Of a DNA stretch of 64,000 nt, positions 35,289 through 44,695 are shown in pieces (the stretch's first letter is position 1; every line of letters begins with the position of its first letter). A program made the translations under genes and the position numbers. Origin of the DNA: Devosia sp. MC521 (GTDB lineage: Bacteria > Pseudomonadota > Alphaproteobacteria > Rhizobiales > Devosiaceae); contig NZ_CP059902.1 of assembly GCF_014127105.1 (NCBI RefSeq), positions 1,211,001-1,275,000 on the forward strand. The letters run 5' to 3'. The notes under the pieces are model-generated. The model searched no databases. It worked only from the letters and a program-made list of their open reading frames with translations, and was not told where the DNA came from.

Positions 35289-37586
35289 ATGTCAGATGCA
35301 GATACCACCCCGCCGCCGGATGACCTCCGGATCGTCGACCTTAAGCAGGCGCTTGAGGAGAGGTATCTAAGCTACGCCCTCTCCACCATTACGCAACGTG
35401 CGTTGCCAGACGCGCGTGACGGGCTCAAGCCTGTGCACCGCCGTATTCTGCACGCAATGCGACTGCTGAAGCTCGATCCGAGCCAGGGCTATAAGAAGTC
35501 CGCGCGTGTGGTTGGCGACGTGATCGGTAAGTTCCACCCACACGGCGACTCTTCGATTTATGACGCCTTGGTGCGTTTGGCGCAGGACTTCTCGCTGCGC
35601 TATCCGCTGGTCGACGGGCAGGGCAACTTCGGTAATATCGACGGCGATAGCGCTGCGGCGATGCGTTATACGGAAAGCCGTATGACCGAGGTTGCTACGC
35701 GTCTGCTCGAAGGCATCACCGAAAACGCCATCGATTTTAAGCCGACCTATGACGGGGAAGACGACGAGCCGATCGTGCTGCCGTCGAACTTCCCGAACCT
35801 GCTTGCCAACGGTTCCATGGGTATTGCTGTGGGCATGGCGACGTCTGTCCCGCCCCATAACATTGTTGAGCTGTGTAACGCATCGCTCAAGCTCATCCAG
35901 AATCCAAATGCGACGGTTGAAGAACTCATCCAGCAAGATCTGTCCGCGCCGCCAAGCATGGATGACCTTGTGCGCGGGCCGGACTATCCAACCGGTGGCC
36001 AACTGGTCGAAAGCCGCTCGGCGATTGTTCATGCCTATGAGACTGGGCGTGGCTCGTTCCGTACGCGCGCCACGTGGGACAAGGAAGACAAGGGACGCGG
36101 CGTCTATCAGATCGTCGTCACCCAGATTCCTTACGGCGTACAGAAATCGCGCCTCGTCGAAAAAATTGCTGAACTGCTGTTGGCGAAAAAACTGCCGCTG
36201 CTTAAGGACGTGCGCGACGAGAGCGCCGACGACATTCGTCTTATCCTCGAACCGAAGAACGGTCAGGTCGACGCTGTCATTCTGATGGAGCAGCTGTTCA
36301 AGCTGACCGAGCTCGAAGTGCGCTTCGGCCTCAACCTCAATGTGCTTGATCGGGGCACAATGCCCCGCGTGATGAGCCTCGCCGATGCACTGCGCGCTTG
36401 GCTTGAGCATCGTAAAGAAGTTTTGGTTCGCCGCTCGCAGTTCCGCGTTGACCAGATCACGGCCCGTCTTGAGGTGCTTGATGGTTACATCATCGCCTAT
36501 CTCAACCTCGACGAAGTGATCCGGATCATTCGTGAGGATGACGATCCCAAAGCCAGTTTGATTGCGACGTTCAAACTGACGGACAATCAGGCCGAAGCTA
36601 TTCTCAACATGCGCCTGCGCTCTTTGCGCAAGCTCGAAGAGATGGAACTGCGGACTGAGCACTCGAACCTGTCCGAAGAGCGCACCAAGCTTGAGGCATT
36701 GCTGGGGTCTGAAAAGCGTCAGTGGGGCGAAATCGCCAAGCAGGTGGAAGCTCTCAAGAAGTCCTATCCCTTGTTCACCAAAGACGGCGTGCCGCATCCG
36801 CTGGGCGCTCGGCGCACTATTCTGGGTGTTGCACCGAAAGCCGACCTCGCGGAGATCACTGAAGCCTTTATCGAACGTGAACCGATTACCGTGGTGCTCT
36901 CCGAAAAGGGTTGGATCCGTGCGCCAAAGGGGCACAATGCCACTGTGGACGATAAGGCGTTCAAGAGCGGCGACCGCTTGCGGCTGTCGTTCAACTGCGA
37001 AACCACCGACAAGCTGCTCATGCTGACCACGGATGGTCGTGTTTACACCATCGTTGCGGACAAATTGCCCGGCGGGCGAGGGCAGGGCGAGCCAGTGCGC
37101 CTGTTGGTGGATATGGAAGAGGGTGCCGACATTGTCGCGCTGTTTGTCCATAAGCCGGGCCAGAAGCGTATCATCGCCTCGTCGGCAGGGTATGGTTTCA
37201 TTGTGTCCGAAGATGACATCATCGCCAACACCCGCAAGGGCAAGCAGGTGCTCAATGTCAGTGCGCCGGAAGAAGCGAAATTGATCGTACCGAGCGACGG
37301 CGACCGCGTGGCGATCATCGGGCAAAATCGCAAGCTGCTGGTTTTCCCAATGACACAGCTTGCGCAGATGACGCGCGGCAAGGGCGTTCGGCTCCAGCGC
37401 TATAAGGATGGCGGTGTTTCCGACATCAAGACCTTCTTCGCCGCTGACGGCCTCACCTGGCAGGATAGCTCAGGACGGACTTACTCCAAGCCGACCGAGG
37501 AGCTGGTGGATTGGGCCGGGGACCGAGCGGCAGCAGGGCGCCAACCCCCAACCGGGTTCCCGAAGAATAACAAGTTTGTTGGCTAA
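35289..37586 (+). CDS. parC: DNA topoisomerase IV subunit A
   Basis: A 765-residue type IIA topoisomerase subunit for decatenation. Catalytic Tyr127 is in [10 protein letters not shown]; the quinolone region is [12 protein letters not shown] (84-95), with Ser at the usual resistance positions. The C-terminal half has the irregular beta-pinwheel repeats of ParC rather than the GyrA box QRRGGKG, supporting topo IV. Preceded by 165 bases with no gene; its own terminator follows at 37608. Confidence 0.95.
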   Translation: MSDADTTPPPDDLRIVDLKQALEERYLSYALSTITQRALPDARDGLKPVHRRILHAMRLLKLDPSQGYKKSARVVGDVIGKFHPHGDSSIYDALVRLAQDFSLRYPLVDGQGNFGNIDGDSAAAMRYTESRMTEVATRLLEGITENAIDFKPTYDGEDDEPIVLPSNFPNLLANGSMGIAVGMATSVPPHNIVELCNASLKLIQNPNATVEELIQQDLSAPPSMDDLVRGPDYPTGGQLVESRSAIVHAYETGRGSFRTRATWDKEDKGRGVYQIVVTQIPYGVQKSRLVEKIAELLLAKKLPLLKDVRDESADDIRLILEPKNGQVDAVILMEQLFKLTELEVRFGLNLNVLDRGTMPRVMSLADALRAWLEHRKEVLVRRSQFRVDQITARLEVLDGYIIAYLNLDEVIRIIREDDDPKASLIATFKLTDNQAEAILNMRLRSLRKLEEMELRTEHSNLSEERTKLEALLGSEKRQWGEIAKQVEALKKSYPLFTKDGVPHPLGARRTILGVAPKADLAEITEAFIEREPITVVLSEKGWIRAPKGHNATVDDKAFKSGDRLRLSFNCETTDKLLMLTTDGRVYTIVADKLPGGRGQGEPVRLLVDMEEGADIVALFVHKPGQKRIIASSAGYGFIVSEDDIIANTRKGKQVLNVSAPEEAKLIVPSDGDRVAIIGQNRKLLVFPMTQLAQMTRGKGVRLQRYKDGGVSDIKTFFAADGLTWQDSSGRTYSKPTEELVDWAGDRAAAGRQPPTGFPKNNKFVG

Positions 37587-37607
37587 TTAGCCCGATCTGA
37601 ACAAGAG

Positions 37608-37633
37608 AAAGCCCACCTGACGGTGGGCTTTGT
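37608..37633. terminator. Terminator after parC
   Basis: GCCCACC-TGAC-GGTGGGC followed by TTTG on the plus strand and by TTTCTCTTG on the minus strand; can serve the convergent chemotaxis gene as well. Confidence 0.8.
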
Positions 37634-37642
37634 CGTTTCGGA

Positions 37643-39208
37643 TCAGGCTCTTTTTTGACTCAAAGGTCTTATGTGCTGACCAGCTTCGTGCTTGTTGGGC
37701 ATGGGGTTAATCATGAACACGTCAACGACCTTATCGAGGCGGTGCGCCTGCTCTTCGGTTTGCTCAATCGCAGCATTTGTTTCCTCGACTAGCGCGGCGT
37801 TGTGCTGGGTCATTTCATCCATCTCTCGAATGGAGCGGCTAATTTCCTCAATTGCTGCTGCCTGCACCTGACTCTTTTGGGCAATAACCTCGACGAGTTC
37901 GTTGGTTTTGCTGGCAGAAGTTTGCATCGCATCGAACCGATTGGCAGCTTCGGTAACAAGGCGCCCTCCGTTCCGCACTTCCACCCCCGACTGCTCGATC
38001 AGGCCTTTCACCTCACTGGAGGCCTGTGCAGTCGACTGCGCTAGGCGCCGGACTTCAACAGCGACGACAGAGAAACCGTTTCCGGCTTCGCCCGCACGCG
38101 CTGCCTCGACAGAGGCATTGAGCGCGAGGAGGTTGGTTTGGAATGCAATGTCGTCGATCATGCCGACAATCTTGGCGATCTTTTCGGACGTGTCTGCCAG
38201 TTGTTCCATGGCCGTTGTGGCTTCCGACATGGCGAGGCGTCCTTCTTCGGATGTCCTCATGGACAGGTTGGAGGATCCAGCGGCGTCATTGGCGATCTTG
38301 GCGTTGTCGAGGACCGCGTCGACAAGCTGGTTCATCCCGGTGGAGGGTCGCTCGATGGTTGCGGCTTGGCGCTGTGTTCGAGCCGAAAGATCGTTTGCAC
38401 CGGAGAGAAGCTCCGATGTCGCGATTTTAAGCGACGAAGAGGTGTCTCGCAATTGATGGATAATGCCAGAGAGTTTTTCGCCCACAGCGTTGGTGTCCCG
38501 CTTAAGCTGAGCCATGCTGGGATCAAGCTCCTGCTCGATCCGCTCCCGTAGGTCACCATCTGCCATTTTTTGAAGGACATTGCCGGTTGCTGTCACAGCA
38601 TGCAGAACCTTGTCGGCGTTTTCCTTGGAAATGGCGGCGGCGTCTTCGGTCATTTTGTCGAAATAGACGGTCACGGCCTGATCGACGTCGATGAGAATGG
38701 CTTTGAAGACCTGAGTGAGGGCGGCGCCGAGCTCAACAACCTTTTGGTTGGTCTCGGCATTGTCATTGCCGGTTTTCCGGCCAAACAGGCCCTTCGCACT
38801 CGTATGTAGATTATCGGCGATAAACTCTTGAATGACCCCGCTTACAAGGTGGTCGACAATCACGCCGTAGCCGCCGATGTACCAGCGGGGCTCTAGGCCG
38901 ATACGCGCGTGGCGCAGTCCAATACGGCGGGAGGCCTCGACATACTGCTGGTCGAAGCGGCCTGCGGCGATCTTCTTCCAGTGATCAATTTGGCTACTTT
39001 CTGCTCGCCGCATTTGTGCATTGTCGGCAAAGAAGCGATTGACCGCTGGAACTGTCGCGATTTTCTCGTAGAACCGCTCGAGGGCCATAGGCAGGTGACG
39101 GTCGAGATACCCTTGGATGGTTGCGAGCTCCGCGAGAGCTCTTTCATCTAAACCAATGAAGGTGAGACGTTCTTCCAATTCACTGGCGGAGCTAGCTTGT
39201 GCAGCCAT
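37643..39208 (-). CDS. Globin-coupled methyl-accepting chemotaxis protein (HemAT-like)
   Basis: A 521-residue soluble transducer. The N-terminal protoglobin/globin-coupled sensor domain (about 10-185) contains the proximal heme ligand His100 in GLRHARIGLEPRWYIGGYG. There are no transmembrane segments. A HAMP-like piece (NVLQKMADGDLRERI) links to the cytoplasmic signalling domain, whose hairpin tip reads DDIAFQTNLLALNASVEAARAGEAGNGFSVVA. It should sense oxygen or another heme gas ligand and control a CheA, but no che genes are in the window, so it is an orphan receptor. Confidence 0.93.
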   Translation of the reverse strand: MAAQASSASELEERLTFIGLDERALAELATIQGYLDRHLPMALERFYEKIATVPAVNRFFADNAQMRRAESSQIDHWKKIAAGRFDQQYVEASRRIGLRHARIGLEPRWYIGGYGVIVDHLVSGVIQEFIADNLHTSAKGLFGRKTGNDNAETNQKVVELGAALTQVFKAILIDVDQAVTVYFDKMTEDAAAISKENADKVLHAVTATGNVLQKMADGDLRERIEQELDPSMAQLKRDTNAVGEKLSGIIHQLRDTSSSLKIATSELLSGANDLSARTQRQAATIERPSTGMNQLVDAVLDNAKIANDAAGSSNLSMRTSEEGRLAMSEATTAMEQLADTSEKIAKIVGMIDDIAFQTNLLALNASVEAARAGEAGNGFSVVAVEVRRLAQSTAQASSEVKGLIEQSGVEVRNGGRLVTEAANRFDAMQTSASKTNELVEVIAQKSQVQAAAIEEISRSIREMDEMTQHNAALVEETNAAIEQTEEQAHRLDKVVDVFMINPMPNKHEAGQHIRPLSQKRA

Positions 39209-39615
39209 TTATGACCCCAGTTGATAACGATACAGAGCCCAAAGAGTGGGAATAATAGTCAGGGTGGTCGCTGGTTAGCTTTAGGTCTGTGCGCGATTAG
39301 CGGTCGACGCATATGCGGCAAAACTAACCAGTGTTATTCTTCGCTAGCCGCCCATGCGAAATTGCAGGCCCGCGCAGTGGTTTAATGCGTGAGCTTCAGA
39401 ATAGTTTCAATTTGATGGAACTTTTTAGCGTGACGCCGCGAGCGTGCCTGTGCCGCCCAGGTTTTGGGAGTGTGCTAGTGCACGATCACCAGTTTTGTGC
39501 GAGCTAAACGGTCGATCAACTGCAGTCGCGCATACCGCTGACAACAAGCTCGGCAGTTGACGTCACGGAAGGCCTTACAAAACAGGCGTGTCTCTTTGCG
39601 CCCGTTCCTGATGTC
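39209..39615. other. Intergenic region upstream of the globin-coupled transducer
   Basis: About 400 bases; must contain the transducer promoter on the minus strand and the 3' end of the glycosyltransfer operon. I see no terminator with a T run, no repeat and no RNA that I can name. Confidence 0.4.
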
Positions 39616-41133
39616 CTATGGGGCTAATGCGTAGCACTCGAGGTCGGGTGTTGGGGCAGGTAGCGGGGCCACTCGGTCGTAGCGGGCCAGATGTTCGAGT
39701 GCGGGACCTTCGCTATAGGCGCTAATCACTGGCGCGAGGCGTGGATCTTGCTTGAGAAAATCAACAACGGGCCATTGGCCACCGAGCGCGCCAGGGGTGA
39801 CAAGCAGCACATCCGGCGGATTGCAGAGCAGGTCATTGGCAAGGTCCGATCGGATATCATCAGCAATCGCCTGTAGCTTTGGTGAGAGGTCCTCTCCGCT
39901 CCGCAGGGTACTGTTTATCTTCACCAGCATCCAGTGATGGTAGTAGCGAGAGACGTTGATGAGGTCATTCCGTTCGAGAAGGGGCCAGGTTTGAGTGGGG
40001 TCAATGAGCACGGTCGCCACTTTTGTGCCGGGCGCTAAGTCGCTAACCAGTGGAGCTGCATACTGTTGGTACGGACGCTCATTCTGAACGAAGGGCGATA
40101 AGGCAAATCCGACCATTGCCACCAGTAAGGTGCGCTTGTGCAAAGTGATTGGGCCCTCTCTCCATACGATGTTGAAGAGAACAGCCATCAGCATTGCCGA
40201 GGCGACCGGGTCGCCGTGGTAGAGAAAGCCCTTAAACTGGACCAGCATGGAGCCGGTAAAGCCAACACCCATAGCGAGAAATGCTTGGGCAGTTGGCGGT
40301 ATAGACCCCCGAAAACTCCAGAAATAGAGCGCTACAATCGGCAGCATGAGAGCGGCGCGGCTCAGGAAGACTCTGAGTTTATGGCCACCGAAATCGCCAT
40401 AGGCTGCCGTGACGGCAGGAATGATGTCGGTGAAATAGGCAGGTGCAAAGATCGCAATGCTGGCGATGTAAACTACAGCGCCGATGGCAAGACATAGGGT
40501 TTCGGGGCGGAATGGCTTGAAGCTGCGACTTTTGTAAATCAGCCAAAGTTCAAGCGCGATTGGGACCAAGGCAATGTGAGGCTTGAGTGCGATCATCAGC
40601 GCGGCGAAGGAGCCGATGACGAGCGCTAGGGCCCATGAAGCGGCTTTACCCTCTGCGCGCCAAGCAATGAGCAGTACATAGGGCGGGAGGGCGATCAGCG
40701 CCATGTGATCGCGTTGCCCAAACTCGATGTAATGCGGGCCAATCATGCAGAACAGCAGCCCGGCGAGGATAAGCGTCTGCCGAGACGGCGACAGGTGGCG
40801 CAAGAATATCCAACACAGGGACAGCGACAGAGCGATCTGGAGCATAATGCCCGTGACCATGAGATTGGGCTGGGGCAGGCCTGTGAACGCTGAGAGATAG
40901 GCAACCGGCCGCGCCATCCAGAACCAGAGCGGCGGATTGGTCTCGTTGATCCACTCGTAGAGGGGGATGCCAGCGTTCATTTGGCGCGCGATCCACATTT
41001 GCCACCAGCTGTCGCTGGAGAACGGCGCAAATTGAACGAAGATGAGGGCAATAAGCCAGAGGCCGGCAGTTATGGTCGCAGGCGATAGGGCGTGGTTGGC
41101 GCGGCTGCGCCATTGTGCGGTATCCAACGTCAT
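39616..41133 (-). CDS. Multi-spanning membrane protein, GT-C-like glycosyltransferase
   Basis: A 505-residue protein with about ten membrane segments over the first 345 residues and a soluble C-terminal domain of about 150 residues. The first outside loop has SDSWWQMWIARQMNAGIPLYEWINETNPPLW, with an acidic residue near the membrane as in GT-C enzymes that use polyprenyl-phosphate sugars. Exact donor and acceptor are not known. It follows a GT2 gene by seven bases and is read in the same operon, so it likely uses the lipid-linked sugar made by that partner. Confidence 0.7.
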   Translation of the reverse strand: MTLDTAQWRSRANHALSPATITAGLWLIALIFVQFAPFSSDSWWQMWIARQMNAGIPLYEWINETNPPLWFWMARPVAYLSAFTGLPQPNLMVTGIMLQIALSLSLCWIFLRHLSPSRQTLILAGLLFCMIGPHYIEFGQRDHMALIALPPYVLLIAWRAEGKAASWALALVIGSFAALMIALKPHIALVPIALELWLIYKSRSFKPFRPETLCLAIGAVVYIASIAIFAPAYFTDIIPAVTAAYGDFGGHKLRVFLSRAALMLPIVALYFWSFRGSIPPTAQAFLAMGVGFTGSMLVQFKGFLYHGDPVASAMLMAVLFNIVWREGPITLHKRTLLVAMVGFALSPFVQNERPYQQYAAPLVSDLAPGTKVATVLIDPTQTWPLLERNDLINVSRYYHHWMLVKINSTLRSGEDLSPKLQAIADDIRSDLANDLLCNPPDVLLVTPGALGGQWPVVDFLKQDPRLAPVISAYSEGPALEHLARYDRVAPLPAPTPDLECYALAP

Positions 41134-41140
41134 ATTGGTC

Positions 41141-42166
41141 TCAACGCTGCGCTGCGATAGCGTGGGTCAGCTTTTCTTGAAGGTCGCGCGCGTCCTGCGG
41201 CTGAGCGTTTTCCGCGCCTCTGCGGATTTCATTGACGATGTAGAGCGGGCGGCGCTTAGCTTCCATATACATGCGCCCGAGATATTCGCCGAAAATGCCC
41301 AAGACGAGAAACTGTCCGGACCCGATCACAAGCATGATTGACGCAAGGCTCGTCCAACCTTCAACGGCGCGGCCGGTGACGAACGACCAGCCGGTATAGA
41401 GCAGCATCAGGAGGCCGGCGATGCCCATGAAGAAACCAAGATGGGACGCAAGCCGCAGTGGAACGATAGAGAAGCTGGTTATCCCATCCATGGCCAAGGC
41501 GATCATCTTTGGAAAGTTGTATTTGGTTTCGCCAATGAAGCGCTTGTCGCGATCGTAGATGACAGCGTCTTGGCGTAGGCCGACCCAGCTGATCATGCCG
41601 CGGACAAAGCGATAGCGCTCCGGCATGGAAAGAACATGGTCTAATGCACGGCGACTGATGAGGCGGAACTCCCCAGCGTCGAGAGGCATGTCAATGTCGA
41701 CGAGACGACGCCAGAAGCGATAGAAAACATGAGCGGTTGCCAGCTTCATCCGGCCTTCGCCATCGCGGCGGCGGCGTTGGCCATAGGCAACGTCCGCGCC
41801 TTGGTCGAGGCGTTCCATAAGTTGGGGCAGTAGTTCTGGGGGGTCCTGCAAATCGGCGTCGAGGATGAGGATGCGCGCGCCGCGCGTTGCCTCCAGCCCG
41901 GCGCTGAGCGCGATTTGTTGGCCGTAATTGCGGGCGAGATCAACGACGACCAAGTGGTCATCGGTTGCGGCCAAGCGATAGAGGGTTTCGAGGGTTGCGT
42001 CTTTCGAGCCGTCGTTGACCAGAACTATTTCGTAATCGTTCCCGACGGTGGACTGGCAGATAGAGCTTACGCGGCGGTGGAACTCATCAAGTCCACTTTC
42101 TTCATTGTAGCACGGCGCGACAACTGAAAGAGCGACTGAATGAATATTGTGAAATTGCCGCTGCAC
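41141..42166 (-). CDS. GT2-family polyprenyl-phosphate glycosyltransferase
   Basis: A 341-residue GT2 enzyme like GtrB/ArnC/DPM1. The GT-A domain has APCYNEESGL, VNDGSKDAT, DADLQDPPEL (metal-binding DxD) and FRLISRRAL; two C-terminal membrane hairpin helices (about 230-295) anchor it. Such enzymes load a hexose or related sugar on undecaprenyl phosphate. GTG 42166 is chosen because GGAGG lies five bases upstream; the GTG at 42178 overlaps that site. Confidence 0.88.
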   Translation of the reverse strand: MQRQFHNIHSVALSVVAPCYNEESGLDEFHRRVSSICQSTVGNDYEIVLVNDGSKDATLETLYRLAATDDHLVVVDLARNYGQQIALSAGLEATRGARILILDADLQDPPELLPQLMERLDQGADVAYGQRRRRDGEGRMKLATAHVFYRFWRRLVDIDMPLDAGEFRLISRRALDHVLSMPERYRFVRGMISWVGLRQDAVIYDRDKRFIGETKYNFPKMIALAMDGITSFSIVPLRLASHLGFFMGIAGLLMLLYTGWSFVTGRAVEGWTSLASIMLVIGSGQFLVLGIFGEYLGRMYMEAKRRPLYIVNEIRRGAENAQPQDARDLQEKLTHAIAAQR

Positions 42167-42227
42167 CGTTGCCTCCACCGGTTTTGTGAAAGCATTGTTA
42201 CGAGTATCTTCCTAATGCGGCGTAAAA

Positions 42228-42983
42228 TTACTGCTGAGGAACAGTATTTCCATCGAGGTGTAGAGGCACCCAACCGAGATTGCCCTTTTGAACTTCAAGC
42301 GGCTGGTAATGCGCTTTGTAAGCCATCTTGGGAGAGCTTTCGACGAAATAGCCGAGGTAGACGTAGTCCAGCGCTGCAGCGCGAACTTGGGCGATATGAT
42401 CGAGAATGATGAATGTCCCCAAACTCCGATGGCTCATGTCGGGGTCGAAGAAACTATAGACCATCGATAGCCCGTCTGGCAGCACATCAGTAAGCGCAAC
42501 GGCGATCAAAGGCTGATCGGGATGATTAGCGAGCCGATACTCAACCAGAATGGACTGAACTGGTGTGTCTTCGACCATATATTCGTAATCTTGCCAGTCC
42601 ATTTGCGTCATGCCACCGGTTTCGTGGCGCGCATGGAGATAGCGCTTGAACAGGTCAAACTGTTCGAGTGTGGCGACGGCCGGACGCACCTGTACGGCGA
42701 TATCGGCATTCTGGCGCGATGTGCGTCGGAACCGCTTGTTCGGTACAAAGTCTTTGGTGATGATGCGCGCCGATTGGCAGGCGTTACAGCCATCGCATGC
42801 GGGGCGGTAAATCAGGTTCTGGCTGCGACGAAAACCGTTGTCGCTGAGCATGTGATGCAATGAAGTGGCCCGGCGGCCGGAAAGATGCGTGAATAGCTTA
42901 CGCTCCATTCGGTCCGGCAAATACGGACACGGCATGGCTGCTGTTAGGAAGAGCTGAGTGGTTTCAGGCGTCTGATCGGTCAT
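42228..42983 (-). CDS. bpt: Aspartate/glutamate leucyltransferase (N-degron pathway)
   Basis: A 251-residue Ate1-related transferase that adds leucine to N-terminal Asp or Glu and sends proteins to ClpAP via ClpS. The N-terminal ATE half contains the Cys-rich RPACDGCNACQSARI (61-75); the GNAT-like C-terminal half has YFVESSPKMAYKAHYQP. Length matches Bpt rather than the longer Ate1. Separate promoter likely; a short gap precedes the RDD gene. Confidence 0.94.
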   Translation of the reverse strand: MTDQTPETTQLFLTAAMPCPYLPDRMERKLFTHLSGRRATSLHHMLSDNGFRRSQNLIYRPACDGCNACQSARIITKDFVPNKRFRRTSRQNADIAVQVRPAVATLEQFDLFKRYLHARHETGGMTQMDWQDYEYMVEDTPVQSILVEYRLANHPDQPLIAVALTDVLPDGLSMVYSFFDPDMSHRSLGTFIILDHIAQVRAAALDYVYLGYFVESSPKMAYKAHYQPLEVQKGNLGWVPLHLDGNTVPQQ

Positions 42984-43044
42984 CTACATAGCAACTGAGC
43001 ACAGAACGCATAGGATACTCCTGTGCTCGCTCGGCTGCAATCTC

Positions 43045-43557
43045 TCAGTACGTATCGTGACCAGTCGTCCGACGCCAATGGCGCACCATAGGAGAACGAC
43101 GGACCATCAAGCCACCGACGACCAGATCATGCAGCATCTGGCGCCGTGGCATGAACAGCGGGAAAAGCACAGCAATTGGCCATGCGATCCAGAATGTCGC
43201 CCAGAACAGAGCGGCGTGGAGAATGGCCATCCAGCCATCGAGCGGCTGTCCCCGCGCTGGCGTGAGGACAATATCCATCATTTGCATGCCCCAAGTCGCC
43301 CGGCGATGCGAACCCAATGTCACTGCGTAGTAAATCAGTACTGAGGCCGGGACGACCAACGCCAGTGCTGCCCACGCCAACCCGAAAGTGAAAAAGCCCA
43401 AAATCAGGCCCGCGAATCCGAGGATCAGGGTGATGACCCCGATCAACGCAAGGTCGATAAGGTAAGCGACCACGCGCCGGGTCAAAACGCCCTCGAAAAG
43501 TTCTGGGGCAGTTGTTGGGTTCGGCAGTTCAGGGCGAGCGTCGAAGTCTGGGTTCAT
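43045..43557 (-). CDS. RDD-family membrane protein
   Basis: A 170-residue inner-membrane protein with three to four hydrophobic segments. The family triad is seen as Arg in LTRRVVAYLIDL (with Asp) near residues 26-37 and the later Asp in MLHDLVVGG near 140. The biochemical role is unknown for most RDD proteins; Na/H exchange has been shown for a few. It lies 61 bases upstream of bpt on the same strand and may be cotranscribed. Confidence 0.85.
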   Translation of the reverse strand: MNPDFDARPELPNPTTAPELFEGVLTRRVVAYLIDLALIGVITLILGFAGLILGFFTFGLAWAALALVVPASVLIYYAVTLGSHRRATWGMQMMDIVLTPARGQPLDGWMAILHAALFWATFWIAWPIAVLFPLFMPRRQMLHDLVVGGLMVRRSPMVRHWRRTTGHDTY

Positions 43558-43652
43558 GCGTAAAACATGGGAAGTGGGGCCGTGTTTGCAAGTGGCGGGT
43601 AAACTAACTTTTCGAGGCAGTTTGGGCCTCGCTCTTGGGCTAGGCTCGACAT

Positions 43653-44657
43653 ATGGTCCGCAGAAGTCGTTTCAGCGGCATGAGTCGTTACCCTGAAGAC
43701 CCTAGCCGGTATTGGTCAATGTCCACTTCTTCACCGCCCGCAGAGTTAAGTCACAGGCCTTTACGTGGGTTTGTGCTCATCGTCGCGGCGACGCTGCTTT
43801 TCGCCTATAATGACACCACCAATAAGCTTCTGCTCGAAGACTATAATGTGCCCATGGTTACGGCCCTGCGCTACATCGGGCATTGCTTGCTGATGATGGC
43901 CTTGGTCGCGCCCTTCCGTGGCAAAGAGATGGTCAAAACGGTACGTACCGGCTGGGTTTTGGTGCGCGCTGGCAGTCTTGCGCTTGGTTCGCTGCTCGTG
44001 AGCCTTGCATTCCAGCGAATGCCGGTGGCGGAAACCACTGCTATTGTCTATCTCGCGCCCGTGCTGGTTGTGGCGCTATCCGGCCCGATTTTGAGCGAAA
44101 AAGTTGGCCTAAATGCCTGGGTCGCGGCTGGTATCGGTTTTGCCGGCGTGCTGCTGATCGCGCGGCCGGGCGGCGGGCTGGACCCGTGGGGCGTGATTTT
44201 CGTTCTCGGAAACGTCATCGTTTCAGTTTCTTACAACCTGCTCTCGCGCGTGCTGGCCAGGACGGAGCGCACGACAGCCATGCTGTTTTATTCGGCCTTG
44301 GTGGGCGCTATTGGTTTCGGCATTTTCTTGCCCTGGACCATGCATGGCGTATCACCGACGCCGTTCCAAATGCTGCTGTTCTTTGGCTTGGGCGTGTCAG
44401 CGTGGCTGGGACATTATTGCTTTACCCAATCCTATCGCTATGCCCCCGCCGCATTCATCGCGCCGATGAGCTATATGCATCTGCTCTGGGCGGGCATTTT
44501 GGGCTGGGTGATTTTCGGCCATGCGCCAGAACCCATTGCTCTTGTTGGCATGGGCCTTGTCGCTGTTGCGGGTGTGGTTAGTGCACTTCGCCCGCGTCGG
44601 GGCAAGCGGCCAGCACAATTCGCCTCAGAAGATGGGCTGACCGATAAGGCCGGGTAG
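43653..44657 (+). CDS. EamA/DMT-family transporter
   Basis: A 334-residue (or about 310 from the internal ATG 43719) drug/metabolite transporter with ten membrane helices in two EamA repeats (about 35-165 and 175-310). The first helix reads GFVLIVAATLLFAYNDTTNKLL. Substrate unknown. No start has a clear ribosome site; ATG 43653, 43680 and 43719 are all in frame. Divergent from the RDD gene, convergent with the MFS gene. Confidence 0.8.
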   Translation: MVRRSRFSGMSRYPEDPSRYWSMSTSSPPAELSHRPLRGFVLIVAATLLFAYNDTTNKLLLEDYNVPMVTALRYIGHCLLMMALVAPFRGKEMVKTVRTGWVLVRAGSLALGSLLVSLAFQRMPVAETTAIVYLAPVLVVALSGPILSEKVGLNAWVAAGIGFAGVLLIARPGGGLDPWGVIFVLGNVIVSVSYNLLSRVLARTERTTAMLFYSALVGAIGFGIFLPWTMHGVSPTPFQMLLFFGLGVSAWLGHYCFTQSYRYAPAAFIAPMSYMHLLWAGILGWVIFGHAPEPIALVGMGLVAVAGVVSALRPRRGKRPAQFASEDGLTDKAG

Positions 44658-44695
44658 GGCGGTCGCCTAAATCGGGGCGGTCGACCGCCACCGGT

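Noticed and set aside
35367..37325. A 652-codon open frame on the minus strand
   Set aside because: It is exactly antisense to parC, has no family features and results from the high-GC codon pattern of parC.
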